From Hanleya hanleyi (lineage: Eukaryota > Mollusca > Polyplacophora > Lepidopleurida > Hanleyidae), in the NCBI GenBank assembly GCA_036873755.1, contig JAVTVY010017357.1, forward strand, positions 1-64,000: 64,000 nt of DNA. Reading direction: 5' to 3'. Both the position numbers and the translations under genes were made by a program. This document shows positions 55,222-62,617 of the stretch, piece after piece. Within the stretch, counting starts at the first letter, position 1; each line of letters opens with the position of its first letter. The notes below the pieces were generated by a model. It made no database searches. It had not been told where the DNA came from and worked only from the letters and a program-made list of their open reading frames with translations.

Positions 55222-55949
55222 TTAGAATGCCACCGGTCGTCCCGTGTCATCTCTTATATCCAACGTGATCGTGTTGATGTCGGTTTGTCGTACGGGCAAG
55301 TAGAGCATGTGGGTGAAACTGCGGGTGACTTGATCTCCATACGTCTTTTTAATGGGCACTACCCGTAACAGAGGTGTGTTGATATCGCCCACGATGTGGT
55401 TGTCCACCACGTCCGAGTAGACGTAGAGTCCGTACATACCCGACTTCATATCCATCGGGATCTCGCCATGGTGTTCGGTGGGACCAGCGAACGTCTTTAG
55501 ATCGAAACCCAGCATTTGCTGTAGGATAGGACTCAGTACGACACTCGCTTTGCCGGTGACGATAAGCTGTGCCTTGTCGTTGTGTGCGTTGTAATCGAAG
55601 TCCACGTGATTCTTGAAGGGAAACGATTTGATGGGTTTTGAAGTATTCGTGACCTCCCGTAGAGCCTTATAATGCAACAGTCTTGTCAGCCCACCCATGA
55701 ACTCCTTGGGGTATCGTATTGGCCTTCGGGCAGGGTGAGTCGGGTGTTTTTGCCTTCGTAGGTCACCTCGTACCACACTTCATTGGCTCGCACGTTGTAC
55801 CATGAGTAAGGGTACTGAATATCCACCAGTCCACATTCCCACCGGCCAGGTAAATGTAACGGTTGTGGTAATTGAGTCACATACTTGGCCACGGTGTTGT
55901 CAGGAAACACATCCAGCGAACTGTTACTGGGTAGGGTGAGGTAAAACAT
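55222..55949 (-). pseudogene. mCP: Penton-like minor capsid protein, one frameshift
   Basis: The N-terminal frame starts at 55,949 (MFYLTLPSNSSLDVFPDNTV; WECGLVDIQYPYSWYNV) and hits a stop after about 87 codons. The rest of the protein is open in another frame from about 55,715 to 55,222 (KNHVDFDYNAHNDKAQ; TDINTITLDIRDDTG). The switch lies at a run of four C near 55,705-55,712, which suggests a one-base indel, real or from sequencing. The family is the single jelly-roll vertex protein of Polintons. Without the indel the gene would be about 240 residues. Confidence 0.85.
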
Positions 55950-55982
55950 GGCGACTGAGCTGTCCTGCTGCTGCTGTTGGTT

Positions 55983-56822
55983 TTAATAGGTGTTCCAGGC
56001 CTTGGGCGGTTGTGTCCGGCGTCGTGTTCGTCGCGTTGACTTGCTACGTGTCACGGCTCTGGAGATGTGGGGTGTCCTGATCGAGGGTGGTTTTTTAAAG
56101 GTTTGAAAAGAAGGTGCCCGTTGTGGTGGTGGTGGAGTTTTGGGGGGTGACTCCGGTTCCCAGTCGGCTTCCCAAGAAGGTAGTGGGCCACTCGGCGATT
56201 GCTGGGTTCGCTGCATAAAGGCCCAGCGCTGGGGGTTCCCCACCAATTCCTGTGGTACATGCATGTCTTTCAAGCCTTGAGCGAAGACCTCCCATCCTCG
56301 AGGATCGGTGTGCGACCTGCGTTGACGCATCAGATCATTCACTAAATCCGTCATGTGGGTCCCCGGGACCACCTGATTCTGTACCAGGAGTTCGCCTTTA
56401 TCATTCCAAGTCATGTTAGGATTCTGTTTCATCCGTTGTAATACCAGGCCAGCTTGTTTCTTGAACGAGGCAGGTACACTCTTCAGCACTTCGTCTTCCA
56501 CCCACTGTGGGGCTGTGGGTGGTACCCCTGGTAATGGCGGCTGTTGGAGCGGGGCTGAGGTCGGCGGTCTGTCACGTGGTGGTGGTGGTGGTGGTGGGGT
56601 AGAGAGGGTTTTGTATTGGTCCATGTACGTCATGTACCGTTGAAGCGCCTCATTGTACCGTTGTACTTTCTCACTGTCGCTTAACCCCGGTCTCTGTAAG
56701 ATCTGTTGCATCTCTCCATCGAGGGTGTTTATGGTCTTCACCGTAGGTGGGACAGGGTAGGGTGATTGGAGGTTTTGAAGGAATCGTGGTTCGACGAGGA
56801 CCATTTTTTTCGTGTGGTTCAT
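55983..56822 (-). CDS. Conserved Polinton proline-rich protein of unknown function (279 aa)
   Basis: It starts MNHTKKMVLVEPRFLQ; its ATG overlaps the TGA of the upstream gene by four bases (ATGA). Parts: an N-terminal helical region (VKTINTLDGEMQQILQRPGL; SEKVQRYNEALQRYM), a proline run (about 76-105), a middle with RGWEVFAQGLKDM, and a basic tail (RSKSTRRTRRRT). A gene with this N-terminal pattern is common in invertebrate Polintons, between the ATPase block and the capsid genes. The role is unknown; virion association is plausible from its position. Confidence 0.75.
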   Translation of the reverse strand: MNHTKKMVLVEPRFLQNLQSPYPVPPTVKTINTLDGEMQQILQRPGLSDSEKVQRYNEALQRYMTYMDQYKTLSTPPPPPPPRDRPPTSAPLQQPPLPGVPPTAPQWVEDEVLKSVPASFKKQAGLVLQRMKQNPNMTWNDKGELLVQNQVVPGTHMTDLVNDLMRQRRSHTDPRGWEVFAQGLKDMHVPQELVGNPQRWAFMQRTQQSPSGPLPSWEADWEPESPPKTPPPPQRAPSFQTFKKPPSIRTPHISRAVTRSKSTRRTRRRTQPPKAWNTY

Positions 56823-57163
56823 TGTCGGCCGAAGAGTCCACCCAATACTGGACCCAACACGGAAGCGGCCAACGGTGCTAAGATGGCCCCGAGAAAGCCG
56901 CCTTTCTGTAACACCTTTTTCTTTTGTGTTTGAGGGACCCGCTTCTGGACTAGGGTTCGGAGACCTGTCTTATGCTTGGCCAACTTGGTCTTCTGAGCCG
57001 GAGTGAGCGGTACGTTGCCTTTTAACAGGTTGTACCCGATCTCGCACAGACAGCGTCCAAGGTCAGGGTCCGCACCGCGTACAATGGTTCGGACCAACTC
57101 GGGTGGGGCCGTCTTCAATACACGGAGCGTGGGAGCGTGCTTCCGTACTCGCGCAGACATCAT
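56819..57163 (-). CDS. Small protein with hydrophobic glycine-rich tail (114 aa)
   Basis: The start is the ATG at 57,163, with a second ATG adjacent. The N-terminal part is helical and basic (VRKHAPTLRVLKTAPPELVR), with two cysteines in GRCLCEIGYNLLKGNVPLT. The tail QKGGFLGAILAPLAASVLGP continues to GGLFGRQ and resembles a membrane-active or amphipathic peptide. A gene of this type lies next to the ATPase in many adintovirus-like elements; a pVI-like or entry-related role is only inferred. It overlaps the next gene by ATGA. Confidence 0.75.
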   Translation of the reverse strand: MMSARVRKHAPTLRVLKTAPPELVRTIVRGADPDLGRCLCEIGYNLLKGNVPLTPAQKTKLAKHKTGLRTLVQKRVPQTQKKKVLQKGGFLGAILAPLAASVLGPVLGGLFGRQ

Positions 57164-57312
57164 GTACAACTAATGCCAGAACCCACAACTCTGCTCTTTT
57201 TATCTATCTCAGAGACAAAGTCAACCCTGCTGTGGTATTCATTCTTTTTATTATCTCCATCATCAAACACACACACATCCCAGCTGGGGGAGCCACTGTG
57301 AGTGTGTTTACA

Positions 57313-57921
57313 TTATTTTTGCAAGTACACGTGGTGGGTCTCTCCGGGAAAGATGCCGGTCCGTAGTCGAAGGTGGTCGGGGGTGGCTTGCTTGAGGTCG
57401 AAGAGCATATATCCGTGCTGAGGGATTGTCGCATCTTTAAAGGCTTCCAACGCAAACGGTGTGCGGCCGGGATATATCTGTCTCGCCAGGTGCAGCAGTT
57501 GGGTGGTATCTCTCGGGTTTTTGAAGACCACCAGGTAGTGGGCATTTAAGCTAATGTTCCGATGTTCTTTGTTTTTACTGAACAGATTCTGCACAATGTA
57601 GATGATGCTGAGCCGTCGATGGTGGCTGCCTTTGGCAAAGAGTTGGGTGACCCGCGCATCCGTCTCCGCCATGAGATCATCCAGAACCACCAAGGTGTCG
57701 GGTTCCAAATCGGCCAGGTTGGGTAGGCCTTCCACGAACGTGATGTGGGGCATTGCTGCATATGCTGCCTGCCATTCTCCGTAACACCACACGACTCGGC
57801 CAATGGGTGGGGTGATCATGCTGTCGGCGTGTTGAAGGAGCTTCCTGACGAAGTGCGTTTTGCCGGAACCCGTGGGTCCTGCGATGAGACACGTGAAGGG
57901 ATGCTGCCAACGGGGGTCCAT
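57313..57921 (-). CDS. ATP: FtsK/HerA-type genome-packaging ATPase
   Basis: 202 residues, intact. Walker A is GPTGSGKT (residues 15-22) and Walker B is LVVLDDLM (about 76-83). IIYIVQNLF and ISLNAHYLVVFKNPRD follow, the order found in A32-like packaging ATPases of Polintons and related viruses, which pump DNA into preformed capsids. The start at 57,921 (MDPRWQHPF) lies inside the 3' end of the membrane-protein gene, an overlap of about 106 bp in another frame. Confidence 0.92.
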   Translation of the reverse strand: MDPRWQHPFTCLIAGPTGSGKTHFVRKLLQHADSMITPPIGRVVWCYGEWQAAYAAMPHITFVEGLPNLADLEPDTLVVLDDLMAETDARVTQLFAKGSHHRRLSIIYIVQNLFSKNKEHRNISLNAHYLVVFKNPRDTTQLLHLARQIYPGRTPFALEAFKDATIPQHGYMLFDLKQATPDHLRLRTGIFPGETHHVYLQK

Positions 57922-58352
57922 GGTTCGAGGTGTATCCGTTGTCGTGGTAACCCGCTCTTGTAAATTTGGTACGAGTGAACTGAAGTGGTGGTGCGTACAA
58001 CGTCGGTCGTCGTTGTCTGTACACTGTCAGGGATGAAATCCGGTGGGTCTTGAGACGTAGTGGGTGTTCTTGGTGTAGGTGTAGAGCTTGGTGTGGAGCT
58101 CGACGTGGCTTGTACACGGGGTGTGGTGGTGGTGACTGGGCTCGATACGGGGTTGACTGGTGCTCTCTGTAGACCGGTTTCGCTGGTGGCTGGTGTTCTC
58201 AGTTGGTTAAGTAACGTGCTGACATAGGCTACGTCGTAAAACACACCTCCGTACAACACACTCAGCAGGGTTAGCACTATCACCACAAAACCCACTTGCG
58301 CTTTGCGCGTTTTGGGAGACGCTGTCTTCAGAGGCAGCTGCTGTTGGTCCAT
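57816..58352 (-). CDS. Single-pass membrane protein with Thr/Ser/Pro-rich ectodomain (178 aa)
   Basis: The start is the ATG at 58,352 (MDQQQLPLKTASPKTRKAQ), 50 bp after a TATA box (58,401-58,407). The frame is open further upstream but that part overlaps integrase coding. One membrane segment (VGFVVIVLTLLSVLYGGVFY) is followed by a long Thr/Ser/Pro-rich stretch suited to O-glycosylation, then SYQIYKSGLPRQ. It looks like a type II membrane or mucin-like protein. No homologue is recognised; E2 has a degenerate copy. Confidence 0.7.
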   Translation of the reverse strand: MDQQQLPLKTASPKTRKAQVGFVVIVLTLLSVLYGGVFYDVAYVSTLLNQLRTPATSETGLQRAPVNPVSSPVTTTTPRVQATSSSTPSSTPTPRTPTTSQDPPDFIPDSVQTTTTDVVRTTTSVHSYQIYKSGLPRQRIHLEPWTPVGSIPSRVSSQDPRVPAKRTSSGSSFNTPTA

Positions 58353-58402
58353 ATCACTGTGGTCCGACGTGGAATGAAGGATGACGGCAGTGGTGTCTGG
58401 CT

Positions 58403-59476
58403 TTATAGTCGTTTCACCTGGTTGGCAGCGACCCAGGAATTGAAGGAACTGGGCCAACCTTGCCATTTCACGAAATGAAACAGTTTGCCATGTCGACGTT
58501 CCGTTTTCAAAATCTGCTCCACCGTGTAGTAGTCTTGCTGTGTTTTTACGACAGGCTGTAATTCCGTCTCGTAAAACGTGCCTAGCAACGGTTCCCCTTG
58601 AAGATCTTCCAGTTCATAGACTCGCCGCTGTCGGGGTAGGCGCCGTTTAATCAGGAAGTGCTCATCGCTCCAGTTGGGCAAGTAACTTTTCTCGAACTTG
58701 CCCTTGACTTTACTGATCCGTACAGGGTCCCCGACCTTGTACACCGCCTTCGTCGTTCGCTGCGATGGCCTGGGGTACAAGACACGGCGGACTTGGGCTT
58801 CATTGCGTTGGGTCACGGTAATGGGGGCTCTCTCTATACTCCGATGATAGGCTCGATTGTAACCCCTCACCAGTTTCGGGAGAACATCGATGTACCGCCT
58901 TGTATTCTTATAGGTGAAATATTTATACATGCGGCCTTTGAATGTCCTGTTGAACCTTTCCACCACGGAAGCCTTGGTCTCGTTGTACGTATGGAAGAAA
59001 AACACCTTCTGGGCTTTCAGAAACTGTTGGAACGGTCTGTTGAGGAATTCTGTGCCTTCGTCGGTTTGCAAATACAAAGGTTTGCGCCCGGTCTTGAAGA
59101 TGTCTTGGAACGCCGCTATGAGATTCGCCCCCGTTTTCGTCCGGATGGGTACCACCCACGCATACTTGGATAGGATATCGATGCACGTCAAGATATACCG
59201 ATTCCCATCGTTGTGTTTGGCAAAGGCGCTCATATCGACCAAATCCGCTTGCCACTGGGCATCTATTCCTCCCACGATGACCCGGTTCCGTAGAAAATGG
59301 CGACGGACAGCTCGATGTAAGGTATAGGTGTCTTGTTTTCTTAACCAATCTCGGACTTGGGCACGTTGTATCCCCTGGGGTTTGGCCGCTCGATAGAGAG
59401 CCGACAATGCACTATAGGCCGCCGGACTGTCGGGACTGTAGTATAAGTTATCCAACACCTTCTCCCAGCGCTTCAT
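58403..59476 (-). CDS. INT: Retrovirus-like integrase with C-terminal chromodomain
   Basis: 357 residues, intact, with its own TATA box (59,513-59,520). The catalytic core has D78 (WQADLVDM), D139 (LQTDEGTEF) and E173 (VVERFNRTFKG), a D,D(33)E arrangement. The N-terminal region binds DNA in this family. Residues 240-310 form an SH3-like region (YKVGDPVRISKVKG). A chromodomain (about 314-357) has YTVEQILKTE and FHFVKWQGWPSSFNSW, which in relatives recognises methylated histone tails and guides insertion. It inserts element DNA into host chromosomes. Confidence 0.95.
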   Translation of the reverse strand: MKRWEKVLDNLYYSPDSPAAYSALSALYRAAKPQGIQRAQVRDWLRKQDTYTLHRAVRRHFLRNRVIVGGIDAQWQADLVDMSAFAKHNDGNRYILTCIDILSKYAWVVPIRTKTGANLIAAFQDIFKTGRKPLYLQTDEGTEFLNRPFQQFLKAQKVFFFHTYNETKASVVERFNRTFKGRMYKYFTYKNTRRYIDVLPKLVRGYNRAYHRSIERAPITVTQRNEAQVRRVLYPRPSQRTTKAVYKVGDPVRISKVKGKFEKSYLPNWSDEHFLIKRRLPRQRRVYELEDLQGEPLLGTFYETELQPVVKTQQDYYTVEQILKTERRHGKLFHFVKWQGWPSSFNSWVAANQVKRL

Positions 59477-59511
59477 GGTGACACAATGATGATGGACCCT
59501 GGCTCTATCGT

Positions 59512-59979
59512 TTATTTATAACGGGTATATCTTGGGCCGGAGTTTCTTTCTGATTTTCTTCGTGGGCTTTCCACAGTGTCCATGGTAAATGACCAGTCCA
59601 ACTCGTCTGATGACCGCTTGATAAGCACTTCATCCACATCTACCACGGCATGTTCCAATGCAGACCATAGACCAGGGTGAAGGGTAAAATGCACTGTACC
59701 CCCATCTAGCCGAGCCAATTGAGCAAAGAAAGGGCCGCGTCGGATGTACACATCGTGACACAAGTGGATGAGATCGCCGTCCAGTTCACCAGACAACACC
59801 CGTTTGAATTTGGTCCAGCCCTCTCGGGACAGACGAATGTGAGCCGGGCACGGTTGTGTAGGGTCCGCATCACAGATGTCCCCCACCACCTCCTCCATGA
59901 TATCGACCTTATCCGCATACACGTGCAGGAAAACCTCGGAGGTCAAGCTGAGATACGCCAGTATTATATGCTCCGCCAT
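59512..59979 (-). CDS. PC4-like protein 2 (155 aa)
   Basis: Starts MAEHIILAYL, 40 bp after TATAAATACGGG (60,019-60,026). It is a paralogue of the 168-aa protein next door: both share VYxDKV, WTKFKRVLSGELDG, an IHxxxxxYxxRGPFF block and a second strand-helix unit (here VHFTLHPGLWSALEH). Each half ends in the strand-W-helix pattern of PC4/p15 domains, suggesting a tandem or pseudo-dimeric single-stranded-DNA-binding fold. The role is probably replication or transcription accessory; by-eye assignment. C-terminal tail basic. Confidence 0.7.
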   Translation of the reverse strand: MAEHIILAYLSLTSEVFLHVYADKVDIMEEVVGDICDADPTQPCPAHIRLSREGWTKFKRVLSGELDGDLIHLCHDVYIRRGPFFAQLARLDGGTVHFTLHPGLWSALEHAVVDVDEVLIKRSSDELDWSFTMDTVESPRRKSERNSGPRYTRYK

Positions 59980-60051
59980 GGTCAGTACGTGAATGGTACC
60001 AGAGTTGACTGTCTCCCGTATTTATAGGGACAACCCCGTGAGATCAAAGGA

Positions 60052-60558
60052 TCAGGTTGTCATGTCACTGGGCTGACTGAGTCTAGCCGGGTAATCAATG
60101 GCATCGTCGTCGTCGGGTTCATGGCTAGACAGTTGTTCATTGGGTTCTGCCGCCGCTTCTCTCAGGGCACGAGCCCACTCCATCTCGTCTGATGACCGCT
60201 CGTCTGGTGTAAACAGCTGGTCCACGATAGGCACCACTTTCTCGAAGGCTATCCACAGATTGGGGTCTAGGGTGAAGCCTCGCGTAGGATCTTGGTAGCG
60301 GCCCAGGCGTGGGAAGAAGGGTCCACGGTATACGTAGATGGCATTGTCTATGTGGATGACGTGTCCATCGAGCTCGCCGCTCAACACGCGTTTAAATTTG
60401 GTCCAGCCGTCACGGTGTAGCGTCACCGTATTCGATACGGTCTCAGCGGGCGACCAGCAAACATCTCCACGGTCTTCCACGAGGGTGACTTTATCTTCAT
60501 AGACGTGTAACCCCACCCGGGGTGTAAGGGGCAGGATGGCTTGTAGGACGGGTGACAT
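60052..60558 (-). CDS. PC4-like protein 1 (168 aa)
   Basis: The start is taken at ATG 60,558 (MSPVLQAILPL), not the earlier ATG at 60,591. The latter is only 18 bp from the TATA box (60,609-60,616) and would be upstream of transcription start. The E2 copy also begins MSPVL. Residues about 15-65 (VGLHVYEDKVTLVED; VTLHRDGWTKFKRVLSGEL) and 65-115 (IHIDNAIYVYRGPFF; GFTLDPNLWIAFEKVV) are two PC4-like halves. The tail is acidic (EPDDDDAIDYP). A tandem duplication with the neighbouring gene is evident. Confidence 0.72.
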   Translation of the reverse strand: MSPVLQAILPLTPRVGLHVYEDKVTLVEDRGDVCWSPAETVSNTVTLHRDGWTKFKRVLSGELDGHVIHIDNAIYVYRGPFFPRLGRYQDPTRGFTLDPNLWIAFEKVVPIVDQLFTPDERSSDEMEWARALREAAAEPNEQLSSHEPDDDDAIDYPARLSQPSDMTT

Positions 60559-60608
60559 GCTTGACCCAATGACGATCGGTGAATGACACACACTCTGTCT
60601 GACCCTCG

Positions 60609-60616
60609 TATTTATA
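60609..60616 (-). promoter_or_regulatory. TATAAATACGRG core promoters of E3 early genes
   Basis: TATAAATACGAGG here serves the gene starting at 60,558. Close variants lie before 59,979 (60,019-60,026, TATAAATACGGG), 59,476 (59,513-59,520, TATAAATAAACG), 58,352 (58,401-58,407, TATAAAG) and 60,946 (60,993-60,999, TATAAAA). ATGs lie 36-58 bp downstream. The capsid block lacks such boxes before each gene, suggesting a different or shared promoter. Confidence 0.75.
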
Positions 60617-60619
60617 GTG

Positions 60620-60946
60620 TCAATGCCATAGCGCCAGGGTCAATAGGGCACAGACTATTGTGAGGCCAACCAGCCGGCGCTGGTTCCGGCGTGAGCGCTC
60701 CTGGTCCATAGCCCGAGCATCAAGGATGGCTGTCATAGTCCAGTAGTGGTGAGTGATGGCACACCTCTCCATCGAGTGCACTCTGTCGAGGACCGCTTCT
60801 GTAAACTCGTTCAAGATCTGGCGTCGCCCCTCGTTGTCGTCGCCATCTGCAAACATGGACCGGACCACTGCTCGGTAACCCGTGAATGAATTCACCGCGG
60901 TGGCATGCTGTAAAATGCGAGTCGCATAGGGCTGGATCTCTGCCAT
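60620..60946 (-). CDS. Tail-anchored helical protein (108 aa)
   Basis: It starts MAEIQPYATRILQHATAV, 47 bp after a TATA box (60,993-60,999). The body is helical with several Arg/Glu (DDNEGRRQILNEFTEAVL; RVHSMERCAITHHYW). The extreme C terminus is a membrane anchor preceded by basic residues (RRNQRRLVGLTIVCALLTLA). Tail anchoring would place it on mitochondria or ER with the body in the cytosol, as in apoptosis regulators; no Bcl-2 motif could be confirmed. No homologue is recognised, and E2 has no copy. Confidence 0.65.
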   Translation of the reverse strand: MAEIQPYATRILQHATAVNSFTGYRAVVRSMFADGDDNEGRRQILNEFTEAVLDRVHSMERCAITHHYWTMTAILDARAMDQERSRRNQRRLVGLTIVCALLTLALWH

Positions 60947-61180
60947 GGCTCTGCAACCGTAGAAATGAAAGTGTGTGATCCAGAGAGACGTGTTTTATAG
61001 ACCAGATGTAGCTCTACGGGTGTAGTCCGTGATACGTACTATTCTGATGGGTTAGTCCAAAAAAGGGAGCAACAACAACAACACAGATTACAGGTCAATC
61101 CTTTTTATTATGCGTGAACATCATAGGAATGCATGTACTGACCTGTCTGTGTGGGTTTCCCACAATGGCGTTCACCTTCG

Positions 61181-61250
61181 TGTCTTTTCGGGTACGTCCG
61201 TGTCTTTTCGTTAAAGTCCGTGTATTTTCGGTAAAGTCGGTGTCTTTTCG
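61181..61250 (+). repeat. Four 20-bp iterons with TGTCTTTTCG cores
   Basis: The core begins at 61,181, 61,201, 61,221 (one mismatch) and 61,241: an exact 20-bp period, two helical turns. The spacer is close to GTAAAGTCCG. The array lies 185 bp upstream of the zinc-finger gene start and just after a short TIR-like segment (CACAATGGCGTTCACCTTCG, 61,161-61,180). Confidence 0.85.
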
Positions 61251-61381
61251 GATCAGTGACGTCCGTGTCTATCATCCGGGTACTTCGCGTCTGCGCAATG
61301 CGGCTCAGTCGTACACCAGTACACCAGTCTCGATCCTCGACTTGGGGTAGTGTGCTAAAAATAGATTACCAGCTAGCGTGC

Positions 61382-61389
61382 TATAAAAG
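61382..61389 (+). promoter_or_regulatory. TATA box of the zinc-finger gene
   Basis: TATAAAAGGGAAGCGG lies 46-53 bp before the ATG at 61,435, the same spacing as the divergent E3 genes. Confidence 0.8.
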
Positions 61390-61434
61390 GGAAGCGGCCT
61401 TGGCGTTTCATCAGACACTCTGTCAACCACCAAG

Positions 61435-62376
61435 ATGTTCACTTGCACAACTTGCCAGAAGCAGTTTACTCTTCTAGATAATTTACGACGCCACGAGGCC
61501 TCCACCCACAACGATGCACGGTATACTTGTATAACCTGCGCACGGTCATTTAATCGGGAGGATGATTTACTGCGCCACGAACGCCCATTCCACGAGGGCG
61601 CGACGGAACAATGTAAGGATTGTGGTGAACTCTTCAAACGACGCAGTCAGTTGCTGCGACACCAACGGTTGATTCATGCCCCGTCTCCACGGTTTTGGCG
61701 ACAATTTTCTACTGAAGAGGAGCCGCGGAAGGTCAGACCCAGTGAAGATAAGCCCGGTGAGACGAACGCCACTGGTGATGCGATGACGGAGAGCCCGCCT
61801 ATACCCACAGTTGGGAAGAGCCTGGATTTCCAGCCGGACCCCACCGTTACGGTTTCGAGTCATACGTCATACATCGAACATTTTCTGGACGAGCCCATAA
61901 ATGTTCCTAGCGATCTCTTACCCGAATATGATCCAGAGAGTGACATCTCTCGGCGCCATTGGACCATGACACGGCACTGTTTCCACCGTCATCGCCCTAT
62001 TCAAGATATCTACAATTTCCCACTGACCAAGCTCACCCGTCTACGCAGCTACGTGGAAACCATCTTCAATGACCAACCTACGGCCTTCACATTAAATGTA
62101 GCATTTGGGTACATCTTATGCCATAAGATGACGGGTGAATTGCGATATTTCTATTCCAGTGCCCTCCACCCAGTGTACGACCAACCGTTTACCATCAATG
62201 ACCGGAGGTCACTAGAGATGATGCTGGACCAAGTGGAACAATTGGATGTCTTGGGATGGGCCCAACAACAACGACCCAACACCAAGTTGACCGTGAAGAG
62301 GGTGACCAATGTTACATTTTTCCTTACCAAGGTGATTCACCACAGCCATGGGTTGAATGCGTCACTGGTGCACTGA
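61435..62376 (+). CDS. Three C2H2 zinc fingers fused to a Polinton polB N-terminal domain (313 aa)
   Basis: Fingers: C4, C7, H20, H25; C32, C35, H48, H53; C60, C63, H76, H81. After an acidic Pro/Ser linker, residues about 170-305 match polB residues about 26-165 at the left edge (HWTMTRHCFHR versus HWATIRHCFHR; YILCHK versus YILRHK; DQPFT; RPNT; VTNVTFF). No exonuclease or polymerase motif follows; the frame ends at TGA, with AATAAA at 62,476. It is the only + strand gene of E3, in the slot where a divergent polB would be expected. It could bind DNA through the fingers and replication proteins through the polB-type domain. Confidence 0.88.
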   Translation: MFTCTTCQKQFTLLDNLRRHEASTHNDARYTCITCARSFNREDDLLRHERPFHEGATEQCKDCGELFKRRSQLLRHQRLIHAPSPRFWRQFSTEEEPRKVRPSEDKPGETNATGDAMTESPPIPTVGKSLDFQPDPTVTVSSHTSYIEHFLDEPINVPSDLLPEYDPESDISRRHWTMTRHCFHRHRPIQDIYNFPLTKLTRLRSYVETIFNDQPTAFTLNVAFGYILCHKMTGELRYFYSSALHPVYDQPFTINDRRSLEMMLDQVEQLDVLGWAQQQRPNTKLTVKRVTNVTFFLTKVIHHSHGLNASLVH

Positions 62377-62527
62377 TGAATACCATAACATGTCGTACGT
62401 ACTCTCTATGTCTACATGCTGATCATTGACTTGAGCTCAGTAAACACTTGTACCTAATGTGACGGTGCGTTAAATAATAAAACATGGTGTTTGATATTTC
62501 AATTTGTTTTGCTGTGAACATACTAAA

Positions 62528-62560
62528 CATACCCAGGGCGGCTCCCCCAGCCTGGGTATG
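62528..62560. other. Conserved hairpin, E3 copy
   Basis: CATACCCAGG and CCTGGGTATG form a perfect 10-bp stem around GCGGCTCCCCCAG, followed by GGGGATAATAAACTGTATGA. It lies between the zinc-finger gene and the right TIR. The E4 copy (40,517-40,549) preserves length, loop and downstream sequence. Confidence 0.8.
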
Positions 62561-62617
62561 ATGTAACATTGGGGATAATAAACTGTATGAACATTGCTGA
62601 ACTTCTCGTTATTCATA

